Assembly: GCA_937959275.1 (NCBI GenBank)
Contig: CALGLU010000042.1
Span: forward strand, 1-64,000
Reading direction: 5' to 3'
Length of the DNA stretch: 64,000 bases
Source of the DNA: an uncultured Saprospiraceae bacterium
Lineage (GTDB): Bacteria; Bacteroidota; Bacteroidia; Chitinophagales; Saprospiraceae
Under the pieces are notes generated by a model. That model saw nothing but the letters and a program-made list of their open reading frames with translations. It ran no database searches and was not told the origin of the DNA. Positions 1-7,671 of the stretch are shown here, in pieces. Position 1 is the first letter of the stretch. Each line of letters begins with the position of its first letter. A program made the translations under genes and the position numbers.

Positions 1-29
1 GCCAAATTAGCCTCTTTTAATATAATAAT

Positions 30-50
30 GCACGGCACTTTGTGCCGTGC
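30..50. repeat. Short palindrome, 9-bp arms
   Basis: The arms GCACGGCAC and GTGCCGTGC flank a TTT loop and match perfectly. A related but diverged palindrome lies at 164-184 (arms CGCGGTAC and GTGCCGCG, loop GAA), and both are preceded by similar ATTAT-type sequence. The pair therefore looks like two members of a REP-like family. Confidence 0.6.
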
Positions 51-83
51 AACCAATATTTGACACCTATGGTGTCATGATAT

Positions 84-131
84 CCTTAACTAAACGACAT
101 TGGGTCTTGAGCCAATGTCGTTTAGTTAAGG
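84..131. repeat. Perfect 20-bp-arm inverted repeat with partial second copy
   Basis: The left arm (84-103) and right arm (112-131) are exact reverse complements around an 8-base loop (GTCTTGAG). The core TAACTAAACGACATTGGGTC recurs at 270-300 with loop CGTGAGCC, but there the right arm is lost after six bases. No run of T follows either side directly, so a simple terminator is not obvious. Confidence 0.75.
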
Positions 132-419
132 AAATAGAAGCGCTGAAAGTGCGCCATTATTATAGCGCGGTACGAAGTGCCGCGTGGAATGGTTAAAGAA
201 AGTCTCCAATTGGCGGGAATTTTGGTAAAAATCATGACAATTGGATTTTCAAATGATAATACCTCTAACACTAACTAAACGACATTGGGTCGTGAGCCAT
301 TGGAGAGCACTATAGTAGATTTTAAGTGCTATGAAGTTACATTAGCATCAACTATGTCAGTTTCGCTAACTTCTAATTGCATTTTACCGTAACTCATCGT
401 GGCATAATTGTCAAAATCT

Positions 420-464
420 ATATTCAGCCATTTCATAACTATTTATGCAAAAATGGCTGAATAT
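420..464. repeat. Long hairpin with nested stem
   Basis: A 14-bp perfect outer stem (420-433 with 451-464) continues inward as CATAA/TTATG around a CTAT loop, interrupted only by a three-base bulge at 448-450. This gives 19 paired bases on each side. It could be an RNA structure or the remains of a mobile element end. Confidence 0.7.
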
Positions 465-886
465 AACTATAAACTTAATCGTGAAATTCATAGGCAGAAC
501 CGAACAGCGAGCCATTTTTAAGCACTATGAAAAGAGCACTGAATCAAAACTAATTGCAATTCAATCAACTTCAGAATCATATTGACATTCAATATCAAAA
601 GTCAGTCCTTTCATCGATTCAAGATCACTTAAATAAATTTCCCAAACTGACTTCAGGTTAGTTTCAACTTAAGTGCATTATCGAAGCACCTTTCGACCTT
701 ATTCCTTTTAGTGGAAAAGGACTTTGTTTCCGTCAAAAACTGAAAACTATTTGAGCACTGCGATAATTGTGATTGTGTATGAAATTGCAGTATACCTTTC
801 AGTAATTAAAGCAAGTATTATAATTTTAGTGAATAAAGTGGTATTTAAAAGTCATTGATTCATTCATAAACTACTTATTCTTTAGT

Positions 887-2137
887 ATGGCACATAAACG
901 CAAGAAGAAAAAAGCCAAGGTCATTCCTCTTAAAAGAAAACTGAGCCCTAAGAATTATATCATTAAAGTAGCGCGCAAGTTGCCAATACATGAAGTCCGA
1001 ATTACAAGTGGGTTTCAAGAGCTTGGAACAGCGAACATGTTAGTCAGTCGGCGCAAAAAAAATGGAGACTTAGTGGTAGGTTTCTATAAAATAGATTCAT
1101 TTTGTGTCGGACTTTTAGATTCTGAGTACTTTATATTTGATGAAGGTGAATATCTAGAATTCTTAGATGAAATGATTCAACACTATGATATAGACTGGCC
1201 TACAGTAGATACGACTCTTGGATTTAATTATATCTATGGAGCTATAGAATTTGGAGAAGACAATGGCTTTACAGCACATAAAAGCTTTGGCGTCACACAA
1301 TATATTTTAGATAATGTAGATGACGTAGATTACATCGATATGGAGTTTGGTAAAAATGGAAGACCACTCTATTCAATGTTTGGACCTTACAATCATGAAA
1401 AAAATCTAAATATATTAGATAAAGCTATTGGTCCAGAAAACTATGATATTCTGGAAGATCAAGATTTTGAACTTCCAGAAGATTATGACAAATTTGATAT
1501 TGACATGTCAGTTGAAGAGTTCATTAAGGAAACTTTAAACGAGGAAGAGGAGTATAATTTTACGTCTTACGCGAGTGGATTGCTGATCATCAATGATATA
1601 TATGAGGAGAAACTAGATCAGTTGAAAACCGAGTATTTACAAGATCCTCTGATTATTATTAAGTCCATTGAAGAGTACCTGTCAAACGACGAAATTATTG
1701 AATCAGTCGAGGAAGAGCAAGCACTAATTTTTTGGAAACCAAAAATTGAAAACTACATTATACACCAAGGGCAAGACTTTATTTTTGTCCAAGCAATGAT
1801 TGAATCCTTTCGACAGCAACTCGATGAAGATGACAAAGATTATGAGTTGGTCATCTTGAGTTTTTTATTGCATTTAAGTGGGCCAGAGAAATTTGATCTT
1901 GCTCTTCCTTTAGTCGGGAATTTATGTTGTGAGGCTGAAACTGAGGAGGAGATGAAAACTGAATTGAGACTATTAATACAATCTTTTGATGAGGATGTTT
2001 TAATGCCCGAAGAAGCACATGGATTAGATTACTTACAACTGATCATATTTCAATATATTTGGTATTATGAGCGCGAGTTCGGAGAGATTTCATTTGATAA
2101 ACTTGAGTGGAAAATTTTATTAGAGGATGAGGATTAA
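887..2137 (+). CDS. Conserved hypothetical acidic protein
   Basis: I do not recognise a named function. The 416-residue protein starts with a strongly basic stretch (MAHKRKKKKAK) and is otherwise very acidic, with many Asp/Glu runs. The first half contains the pattern LVSRRKKNGDLVVGFYKIDSFCVGL (about residues 52-76), which I recall from a family of uncharacterised Bacteroidota proteins in which a short domain of this kind precedes a variable C-terminal helical half. There is no signal peptide or membrane segment, so it should be cytoplasmic. It is monocistronic: about 890 bases of hairpin-rich DNA precede it and a divergent-metal operator region follows. The start is the first ATG and no competing upstream start was seen. 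Confidence 0.55.
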   Translation: MAHKRKKKKAKVIPLKRKLSPKNYIIKVARKLPIHEVRITSGFQELGTANMLVSRRKKNGDLVVGFYKIDSFCVGLLDSEYFIFDEGEYLEFLDEMIQHYDIDWPTVDTTLGFNYIYGAIEFGEDNGFTAHKSFGVTQYILDNVDDVDYIDMEFGKNGRPLYSMFGPYNHEKNLNILDKAIGPENYDILEDQDFELPEDYDKFDIDMSVEEFIKETLNEEEEYNFTSYASGLLIINDIYEEKLDQLKTEYLQDPLIIIKSIEEYLSNDEIIESVEEEQALIFWKPKIENYIIHQGQDFIFVQAMIESFRQQLDEDDKDYELVILSFLLHLSGPEKFDLALPLVGNLCCEAETEEEMKTELRLLIQSFDEDVLMPEEAHGLDYLQLIIFQYIWYYEREFGEISFDKLEWKILLEDED

Positions 2138-2245
2138 CTTAGGAATATAGAGAATCGATCATCGTTAAATTAAAGACGGCTGCTCTCAGGACTGATTGAG
2201 GTTCTTCGTTCAAACTAATACACAATTAATGTCAAGCAAATAATA

Positions 2246-2265
2246 TTTTTAGATTAGCCTAAAAA
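2246..2265 (+). promoter_or_regulatory. DtxR/MntR-type operator
   Basis: The palindrome TTTTTAG-ATTAGC-CTAAAAA closely resembles the classic DtxR/IdeR box core TTAGnTTAGsCTAA. It lies 16 bases upstream of the start codon of a DtxR-family gene and next to the -7 element. The position fits autorepression of the metal operon. Confidence 0.75.
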
Positions 2266-2269
2266 TATC

Positions 2270-2277
2270 TATCTTTG
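2270..2277 (+). promoter_or_regulatory. Bacteroidota -7 promoter element
   Basis: TATCTTTG matches the Bacteroidota TAnnTTTG -7 consensus. It ends four bases before the ATG of the regulator gene, which implies a leaderless or nearly leaderless transcript. No clear -33 TTTG box was found upstream. Confidence 0.6.
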
Positions 2278-2281
2278 ACAT

Positions 2282-2944
2282 ATGCCTCTATCACAAACAG
2301 AAGAAAACTACCTCAAAGCGGTATACAAAATCGCAGAATCTGATCAAGGTTCTGTCAGCACCAACGCCATCGCCAAAATGATGTCTACATCTGCTGCTAG
2401 CGTCACCGATATGATCAAACGATTATCCGAGAAAGGCTATGTCGACTATGTCAAATATTATGGTGTTGAGTTAACGACTCTTGGTAAAACAGCAGCCACG
2501 ATATTAATCAGAAAACATCGATTATGGGAGACATTTTTGGTCTCTCAACTTGATTTTTCGTGGGAAGAAGTACATGATATTGCAGAGCAACTCGAGCACA
2601 TCCAATCCAAAGAATTGATCGAACGATTAGATAAATATTTGGGCTTTCCTAAGTTTGATCCTCACGGCGATCCTATACCTAATACAGAAGGAAAATTTAC
2701 ACTTAGAAATCAAACGATCTTAGCAGACATGGCCATTGGAGAACAAGGTCAGGTGATTGCAGTAAAGATTCACGACACACCATTCTTACAACACCTAAAT
2801 CAAATTGGTATCCAAATTAATACGCCATTGCGTATCGTAAGCAAACAAGATTACGACCAGTCAACCACGGTTCTTGTCGAGGATTCCGAAATCCTACTTT
2901 CACATAAAGTAGCTTCTCAGATTTTACTAAAGAAAACATCATGA
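2282..2944 (+). CDS. mntR: DtxR/MntR-family metal-dependent transcriptional regulator
   Basis: This 220-residue protein is a metal-sensing repressor of the DtxR/IdeR/MntR family. Residues about 5-70 form the winged helix (TEENYLKAVYKI ... SAASVTDMIKRLSEKGYV). The metal-binding and dimerisation part holds RKHRLWETFL, HDIAEQLEHIQS and the DPHGDPIP loop. Residues about 150-215 form a C-terminal FeoA/SH3-like domain, so the architecture is the three-domain IdeR type rather than the short Bacillus MntR type. Its stop overlaps the ATG of the next gene by four bases (ATGA), showing an operon with the metal-binding protein and the ABC ATPase. An operator of the right type sits in its promoter. Manganese or iron as effector cannot be decided from sequence. 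Confidence 0.85.
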   Translation: MPLSQTEENYLKAVYKIAESDQGSVSTNAIAKMMSTSAASVTDMIKRLSEKGYVDYVKYYGVELTTLGKTAATILIRKHRLWETFLVSQLDFSWEEVHDIAEQLEHIQSKELIERLDKYLGFPKFDPHGDPIPNTEGKFTLRNQTILADMAIGEQGQVIAVKIHDTPFLQHLNQIGIQINTPLRIVSKQDYDQSTTVLVEDSEILLSHKVASQILLKKTS

Positions 2945-3966
2945 TTCGATTTATAGTGAGCATAGTTTTAATGCTGTTCTTGATCACTAACCAGAGTGCA
3001 CAAGCCAAGTTAAAAGTCGTGAGTTCGTGTTCCATCTTTGATGACATGGCACGCAACATTGCTGGTGATTTAGTTGATCTAGAATCTATCGTCCCTATTG
3101 GTGGAGATCCTCACCTGCACTCCCCGACGCCGCGAGATGCTCGACTTGTACAAAAAGCAGATATGATCCTGATTAATGGACTCACATTTGAAGGTTGGAT
3201 CCAAGAGCTCATCGAAAATTCTGGAACAAAAGGGGAAACAGTTCTAATTACAAAAGGTGTCAAGCCTATCACAAGTCAGCTCTATAAAGACTCTTCTGAC
3301 CCTCACGCTTGGATGACAGCCAATAATGGTTTGATCTATATTAAAAACATTGCAGATGCGCTGATCAACGCAGATCCCAGACATGCCGATCAATACAGAG
3401 CCAACTACAATACATATAAAACAAAAATCAGTGAAGCGGATGCATTTATTCGAACAGAAATAGCAAAAATACCGGAAAGCAAGAGAGTACTGATTACCTC
3501 ACATGATGCTTTTTCTTATTTCGGAAATGAGTATGGCTTACAAGTCGAACCAATTGTTGGCGTCTCAACAGAAACTGATGTGCAAACCGCAGACATGATC
3601 CGTGTGGCAAAAACCATTCGAGATAAAAAAGTACCCGCCTTATTTGTGGAGAGCACCATCAACCCAAAAATCCTAGAGCAAATCGCAAAAGATAATAAGA
3701 TAAAAATCGGAGGAGAATTATTTGCCGATTCATTAGCAGAGCCAGAGAAAGAAGCTGGCTCATATGTGGGCATGCTCTTGCACAACGCAAAGACGATTGT
3801 AAAAGGACTCACTTTGGTTACTGCAGAATCGACACTAGATCCAGCCTTAGAAAAAGAGCTAAAGGAAGTCAATACAAAAGGATTAAACTTTCTGATCTAC
3901 TTTGGCTTAGGTATTTTAATTGTCGCTGTCGCTTTGTTCTTACGTAAAAAGAATCGCCATGTCTGA
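2941..3966 (+). CDS. Metal (Mn/Zn) ABC transporter substrate-binding protein with C-terminal membrane anchor
   Basis: A cluster A-I/ZnuA-TroA family binding protein of 341 residues. An N-terminal signal peptide covers about residues 1-22. Candidate metal ligands are His58 (GGDPHLH), His122 (SDPHAWM), His188 (TSHDAF) and Asp263 (FADSL), an HHHD set like TroA, so Zn or Mn are both possible. There is no lipobox Cys at the end of the signal peptide. Instead, residues about 315-334 form a hydrophobic helix followed by RKKNRH, suggesting that the protein is held in the inner membrane by its C-terminus, which is unusual for the family. It overlaps the upstream regulator by 4 bases and the downstream ATPase by 8 bases. 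Confidence 0.85.
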   Translation: MIRFIVSIVLMLFLITNQSAQAKLKVVSSCSIFDDMARNIAGDLVDLESIVPIGGDPHLHSPTPRDARLVQKADMILINGLTFEGWIQELIENSGTKGETVLITKGVKPITSQLYKDSSDPHAWMTANNGLIYIKNIADALINADPRHADQYRANYNTYKTKISEADAFIRTEIAKIPESKRVLITSHDAFSYFGNEYGLQVEPIVGVSTETDVQTADMIRVAKTIRDKKVPALFVESTINPKILEQIAKDNKIKIGGELFADSLAEPEKEAGSYVGMLLHNAKTIVKGLTLVTAESTLDPALEKELKEVNTKGLNFLIYFGLGILIVAVALFLRKKNRHV

Positions 3967-4708
3967 GGTATCGATTAAAGTTGATGGCCTATCAGTTTCT
4001 TATGACCGCAAGCGTGTCTTGAGTAACATTTATCTGAATATAGAATCAGGTAATGTATATGGCGTTATTGGTCCGAATGGTGCCGGTAAGTCAACACTCT
4101 TTAAATCAATACTCGGTTTGTTAGTCCCTAATGCTGGCAAGATTGAAGTGCTTGGCCATGAGGTCGAGGAGGTGCGCAAGCGGATTGCCTATGTGCCGCA
4201 AAAGGATGATGTGGATTGGCAGTTTCCTGCTACCGTTTTTGATATTGTGATGATGGGGCGCTATCCATTTAAGTCATTGTTTAATCGTTTGGATCGAGAG
4301 GATGAGCGGATTGCGATGGATTCATTGGAGCAGGTAGGCATTGTGGATTTGAAGGATCGACAGATTGGTGCGTTGTCTGGCGGGCAGCAGCAGCGGGTAT
4401 TTATAGCAAGGGCTTTGTGTCAGCAAGCAGATATTTTTTTATTGGATGAGCCATTTGTGGGTATCGATATTACTACCGAGGAAACTATTATTCGCATTTT
4501 AAAAGAGTTAGCTGCAAAAGGAAAAACGCTATTGGTTGTTCATCACGATTTATCAACTGTTGACAATTATTTTAATAAAGTGATTTTATTGAATCAGCGA
4601 TTGCTGGCATATGGTGATACTGAAACAACGTTTACGCAGGAGAATGTTGCCAAGACATATGGTGCGCAGTTGACTATTTTGCATAAAGCGGGGATGATAG
4701 ATACTTAG
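3959..4708 (+). CDS. Metal ABC transporter ATP-binding protein
   Basis: ATPase of a manganese/zinc/iron chelate ABC importer, about 249 residues. It has Walker A GPNGAGKST (residues 38-46), Q-loop VPQKDDVDWQFP, signature LSGGQQQR, Walker B IFLLDEP and an H-loop VVHHDL. I start it at the ATG at 3959 (MSEVSIKVDG), overlapping the binding-protein stop by 8 bases; an upstream in-frame ATG at 3920 would add 13 residues lying inside the preceding gene. The expected permease gene does not follow: the same frame continues past the TAG into a broken gene. Much of the gene uses G-ending codons (GTG, TTG, CAG, GAG) far more than its neighbours, which hints at a different history. Confidence 0.88.
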   Translation: MSEVSIKVDGLSVSYDRKRVLSNIYLNIESGNVYGVIGPNGAGKSTLFKSILGLLVPNAGKIEVLGHEVEEVRKRIAYVPQKDDVDWQFPATVFDIVMMGRYPFKSLFNRLDREDERIAMDSLEQVGIVDLKDRQIGALSGGQQQRVFIARALCQQADIFLLDEPFVGIDITTEETIIRILKELAAKGKTLLVVHHDLSTVDNYFNKVILLNQRLLAYGDTETTFTQENVAKTYGAQLTILHKAGMIDT

Positions 4709-6531
4709 GCAATTCGATTTGACAAAGCCCAAATTAATTATGCACTAGAACTCGGAACGGGAAGCACATACAGCTTACAATATTCAAAGACTGCGAGTCG
4801 AAAGGAATTACACAAAAAATTCAATCAGAATTATTACGTTTATCGAAAGAAAGGCATCTTTAATCTAACACAAAGAGTATTGACGCAACTTCTAGATGCA
4901 AGTATAGTCTCTTTAATAAATGTGAAATCATAATTAATTATGGCAGCATATCATATGTTAAGTGGAATTGGTGACAAATCAAAAAAGATTGCAACTACCT
5001 TTCTCAAAATATTTCTATACTCATTTTTAATTATTCTTGCTATAGTCATCATCAAGGGAATTTTAAAAACAGATGAGTTGGTGATACAACCTATCAGTGC
5101 GCCACAGGCCTTTGTGCAATCTGGATACCAAGGACATATTATATCACAGCGCCTGCATGAAGAAATTGAATCCATTTATCAAAACTCCACGACAGTTCGT
5201 GAAGACTCTACAGCAATTAATGTCGATCAGTCTAAGGATATTAATATGAACGTTATGGGGCTTGGTGTGTCTGCTTCCAATATTATATATCATTTGAGAG
5301 ATTTACTGGGGATTCAAACAAACTATATTACAGGACATTTGACAGATATGAACAGTGTCCTAAATTTGAAATTATCGGTAAGTAATCCAAGGCACTCTAG
5401 GACAATCAGCTTACCTTATTAGAAGGACAAAAATTACAAGTATTCGATTCACTACTTTTTGAGGGTGCCAAATTTATTACGGAAGTAGAAAACCCTTATC
5501 GACTTGCTGTCTTTTACTATCAAAAAAATCAATATGATAAAGCCTTAGAAATCGTTAGGAAGCTCACTAAATCGCCAAGGGAAAAACAATGGGCATACAA
5601 TCTATGGGGTAATATTATCAAGACGAATATTGGACTAGGTGAATCCGTAGAATTTTATCAGCAAGCCTTATCAGAAGATCCGAATTTTGAATTAGCCTTA
5701 CGTAACCTAGGTATGACCTATTTGAATCTTGATTCGCTAGATCTAGCAATCAACTACTTACAGAAAGCATATAGATTAGACGAGACAAACTGGCAAACGG
5801 TCAATCTTCCGGCGCACTTAAACAGTCGCCAAGGTCAAGTAGAAGAAGCGAATACATTCTATAAAATCAATATGGATCAGCACCCAAAAAACATGTATTC
5901 CTACGCAAATTATGGAGAGTTCTTAATGAGGAATGATCAAGCTGATGAATTACCAAAATTATTTGAGATAGCTAAAGCACAAAACTTCGAAAATGATGAT
6001 TTTTATATCATTCAAAGTGGCTATTATTCTTTTTTAGGTAAGTTAGATTCTGCAGAAATCTTTGCAGATAAAGCCTTACTCTTTAATCCGAACAATATAG
6101 ATGCATTAGCGAGAAAGGCAAATATTGTCTATGAACGTGATGGAAATGTCGCATCGATTCCTTACATGAAAAAAGTATTAAATCAATTTGAGAAACAGAA
6201 CATCACCTGAGATGGTATAATCAATACACTGAATACAATCGCTGTCGCTGAATATACTGATGGACAGTTGGATTCAGCTCACTATCATATTACGAAGGCA
6301 ATTAATCTAGAACCAAATGTTGCACTATTATATTCAACACTTGCAGAAGTACAATTGCTAAAAGGGTCAAAAGAACAGTTCTACCAAACAATGACTATCG
6401 CATTTGAGAAGGGCTTAACATTCTCCGAAGACTGGTGGGAAGACATGCCCTATGATCAGTTAAAAACAGACAAACGATTATTAGCGATGATTAAAAAATA
6501 TAATAAATCTACTGAGAAGCTTAAAGGATAG
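4709..6531 (+). pseudogene. Decayed TPR-repeat membrane protein gene
   Basis: Three open segments read as one protein with lesions. Segment 1 (ATG 4940 to 5422) encodes a membrane helix (about residues 21-40) and a periplasmic part. At about 5396-5401 the frame must shift by one base, after which the sequence reads on without a start codon as tetratricopeptide repeats (for example PNFELALRNLGMTYLNLDSL). An in-frame TGA at 6208-6210 then interrupts the TPR region, which continues in the same frame to 6531. Upstream, 4709-4930 is open in the same frame as segment 1, up to a TAA at 4931; its relation is unclear and I do not recognise it. The gene may once have encoded a single-pass membrane protein with a TPR domain. 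Sequencing errors could explain one lesion but hardly two or three. Confidence 0.7.
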
Positions 6532-6673
6532 TCAGATTGGTCGCAAGCGGCATCGACTAGACATTTTCCTGAACAAGATGAGAGGTCGAAGCCCTTCATC
6601 TCAATACTCCTCCAGAATTAGATTTGGAATCTGATTGAGCAAAAGGGATTTGACCTATTTGCTTAATGATTGC

Positions 6674-7462
6674 CTAAGCATTTACCAACACCCCACCATC
6701 AATTGTCAAAATAGAACCTGTGATATAAGCTGAAGGTTTTGAACACAAGTAAATGGCTAGACTTCCAATCTCTTCCGCTTTACCCATTCGCCCCATAGGA
6801 ACCATGGACATCGCATAATCCATCATTTTGTCATCACCAGTAATATGGCGTGTCATCCGACTTGGAAAAAATCCTGGTGCGATAGCATTCGCATTAATAT
6901 GACGCTTGACTAAATCAATAGCCAACCCCTTAGTCAAATGATTGATCGCCGCCTTGCTCGCCATATAGGAGTAGGCACTCTGCGTTAAGGAGGAAATCCC
7001 AGCTATTGATCCTATATTAATTATCCGTGCAGGGTCATCTGCAGTACCCGCAGCTGTCAATAAGGGCAATAATTTTTGGACCAAATAAAAAGGCGATTTG
7101 ACATTCAGAGTCATCACTTTATCCCATCCCTTTTCAGGAAATGCTTCTAGCGGTGCTCCCCATGAGTTGCCTGAATTATTGATCAGGATATCTAATGTCT
7201 GCTCATGCTCGCCCAACTGATCAGAAAGAAGCTGAATGTTATCAACAGTCGAAAGATCAAATGGTAAAGAAACACAAGTCCCATGTTCACTAAGCTGCTT
7301 GGCAACCTCATCACAGCTTTCTTGAGATCTTGACGAAATATACACCTTAGCACCAGCCTTAACCAAGGCTGTCGATATCATTAAACCGATTCCTTTCGAC
7401 CCACCTGTGACCAAGGCTGTTTTTCCCGCTAACGAAAATAATTCAGACAAATAATTACTCAT
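6674..7462 (-). CDS. SDR-family oxidoreductase, RhlG-like
   Basis: A 262-residue short-chain dehydrogenase/reductase. The NAD(P)-binding motif TGGSKGIG is at about residues 19-26, the NNSGNSWG segment replaces the usual NNAG, and the catalytic Ser/Tyr/Lys set is present (INIGSIAG, then YMASK). The order of motifs, including SWGAPLEAFPEKGWDKVM and APGFFPSRMTRHI, closely recalls Pseudomonas RhlG and related beta-ketoacyl reductases, so a 3-oxoacyl or acetoacetyl substrate is plausible but unproven. It is divergent from the sucrose phosphorylase gene, with about 210 bases between, and is the only gene on this strand locally. The start MSNYLSELF agrees with the family. Confidence 0.8.
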   Translation of the reverse strand: MSNYLSELFSLAGKTALVTGGSKGIGLMISTALVKAGAKVYISSRSQESCDEVAKQLSEHGTCVSLPFDLSTVDNIQLLSDQLGEHEQTLDILINNSGNSWGAPLEAFPEKGWDKVMTLNVKSPFYLVQKLLPLLTAAGTADDPARIINIGSIAGISSLTQSAYSYMASKAAINHLTKGLAIDLVKRHINANAIAPGFFPSRMTRHITGDDKMMDYAMSMVPMGRMGKAEEIGSLAIYLCSKPSAYITGSILTIDGGVLVNA

Positions 7463-7590
7463 TTCTAATTTTTAAATCTAATATACTTGAATACATTCCT
7501 GACGGGCTATATCGACCAATAATTAATTCCAGAATAACAAACTATCTGTAAAAACTCATTTAGATCAAGTCAAATGGTAAAGAATCATCT

Positions 7591-7606
7591 TCGGAAACGT
7601 TACCGA
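7591..7606. promoter_or_regulatory. LacI/PurR-type operator palindrome
   Basis: TCGGaAACGTTaCCGA is a 16-base palindrome with a central AACGTT and only one mismatched pair. It has the form of sites bound by LacI-family regulators of sugar genes. It lies 66 bases upstream of the sucrose phosphorylase start and 129 bases upstream of the divergent SDR start. No LacI-family gene is in this window. Confidence 0.6.
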
Positions 7607-7671
7607 ATAAGTCATTGATTTCAATTCGATTGTACAGGTAAAAAATCCTGTTATATTTACTTGGATTACAC

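Larger units (their letters stand above)
1..886. other. Gene-free, hairpin-rich leader region
   Basis: I find no convincing coding sequence in these 886 bases. The first 470 bases hold several inverted repeats: a 9-bp-arm palindrome at 30-50, a 7-bp-arm palindrome at 61-77, a perfect 20-bp-arm hairpin at 84-131, an imperfect palindrome at 164-184, and a long hairpin at 420-464. One arm and the loop of the 84-131 hairpin recur at about 271-299. The rest (470-886) is AT-rich and looks like ordinary intergenic DNA upstream of the gene at 887. The left neighbour lies outside the window, so part of this may be its 3' region. Confidence 0.6.
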
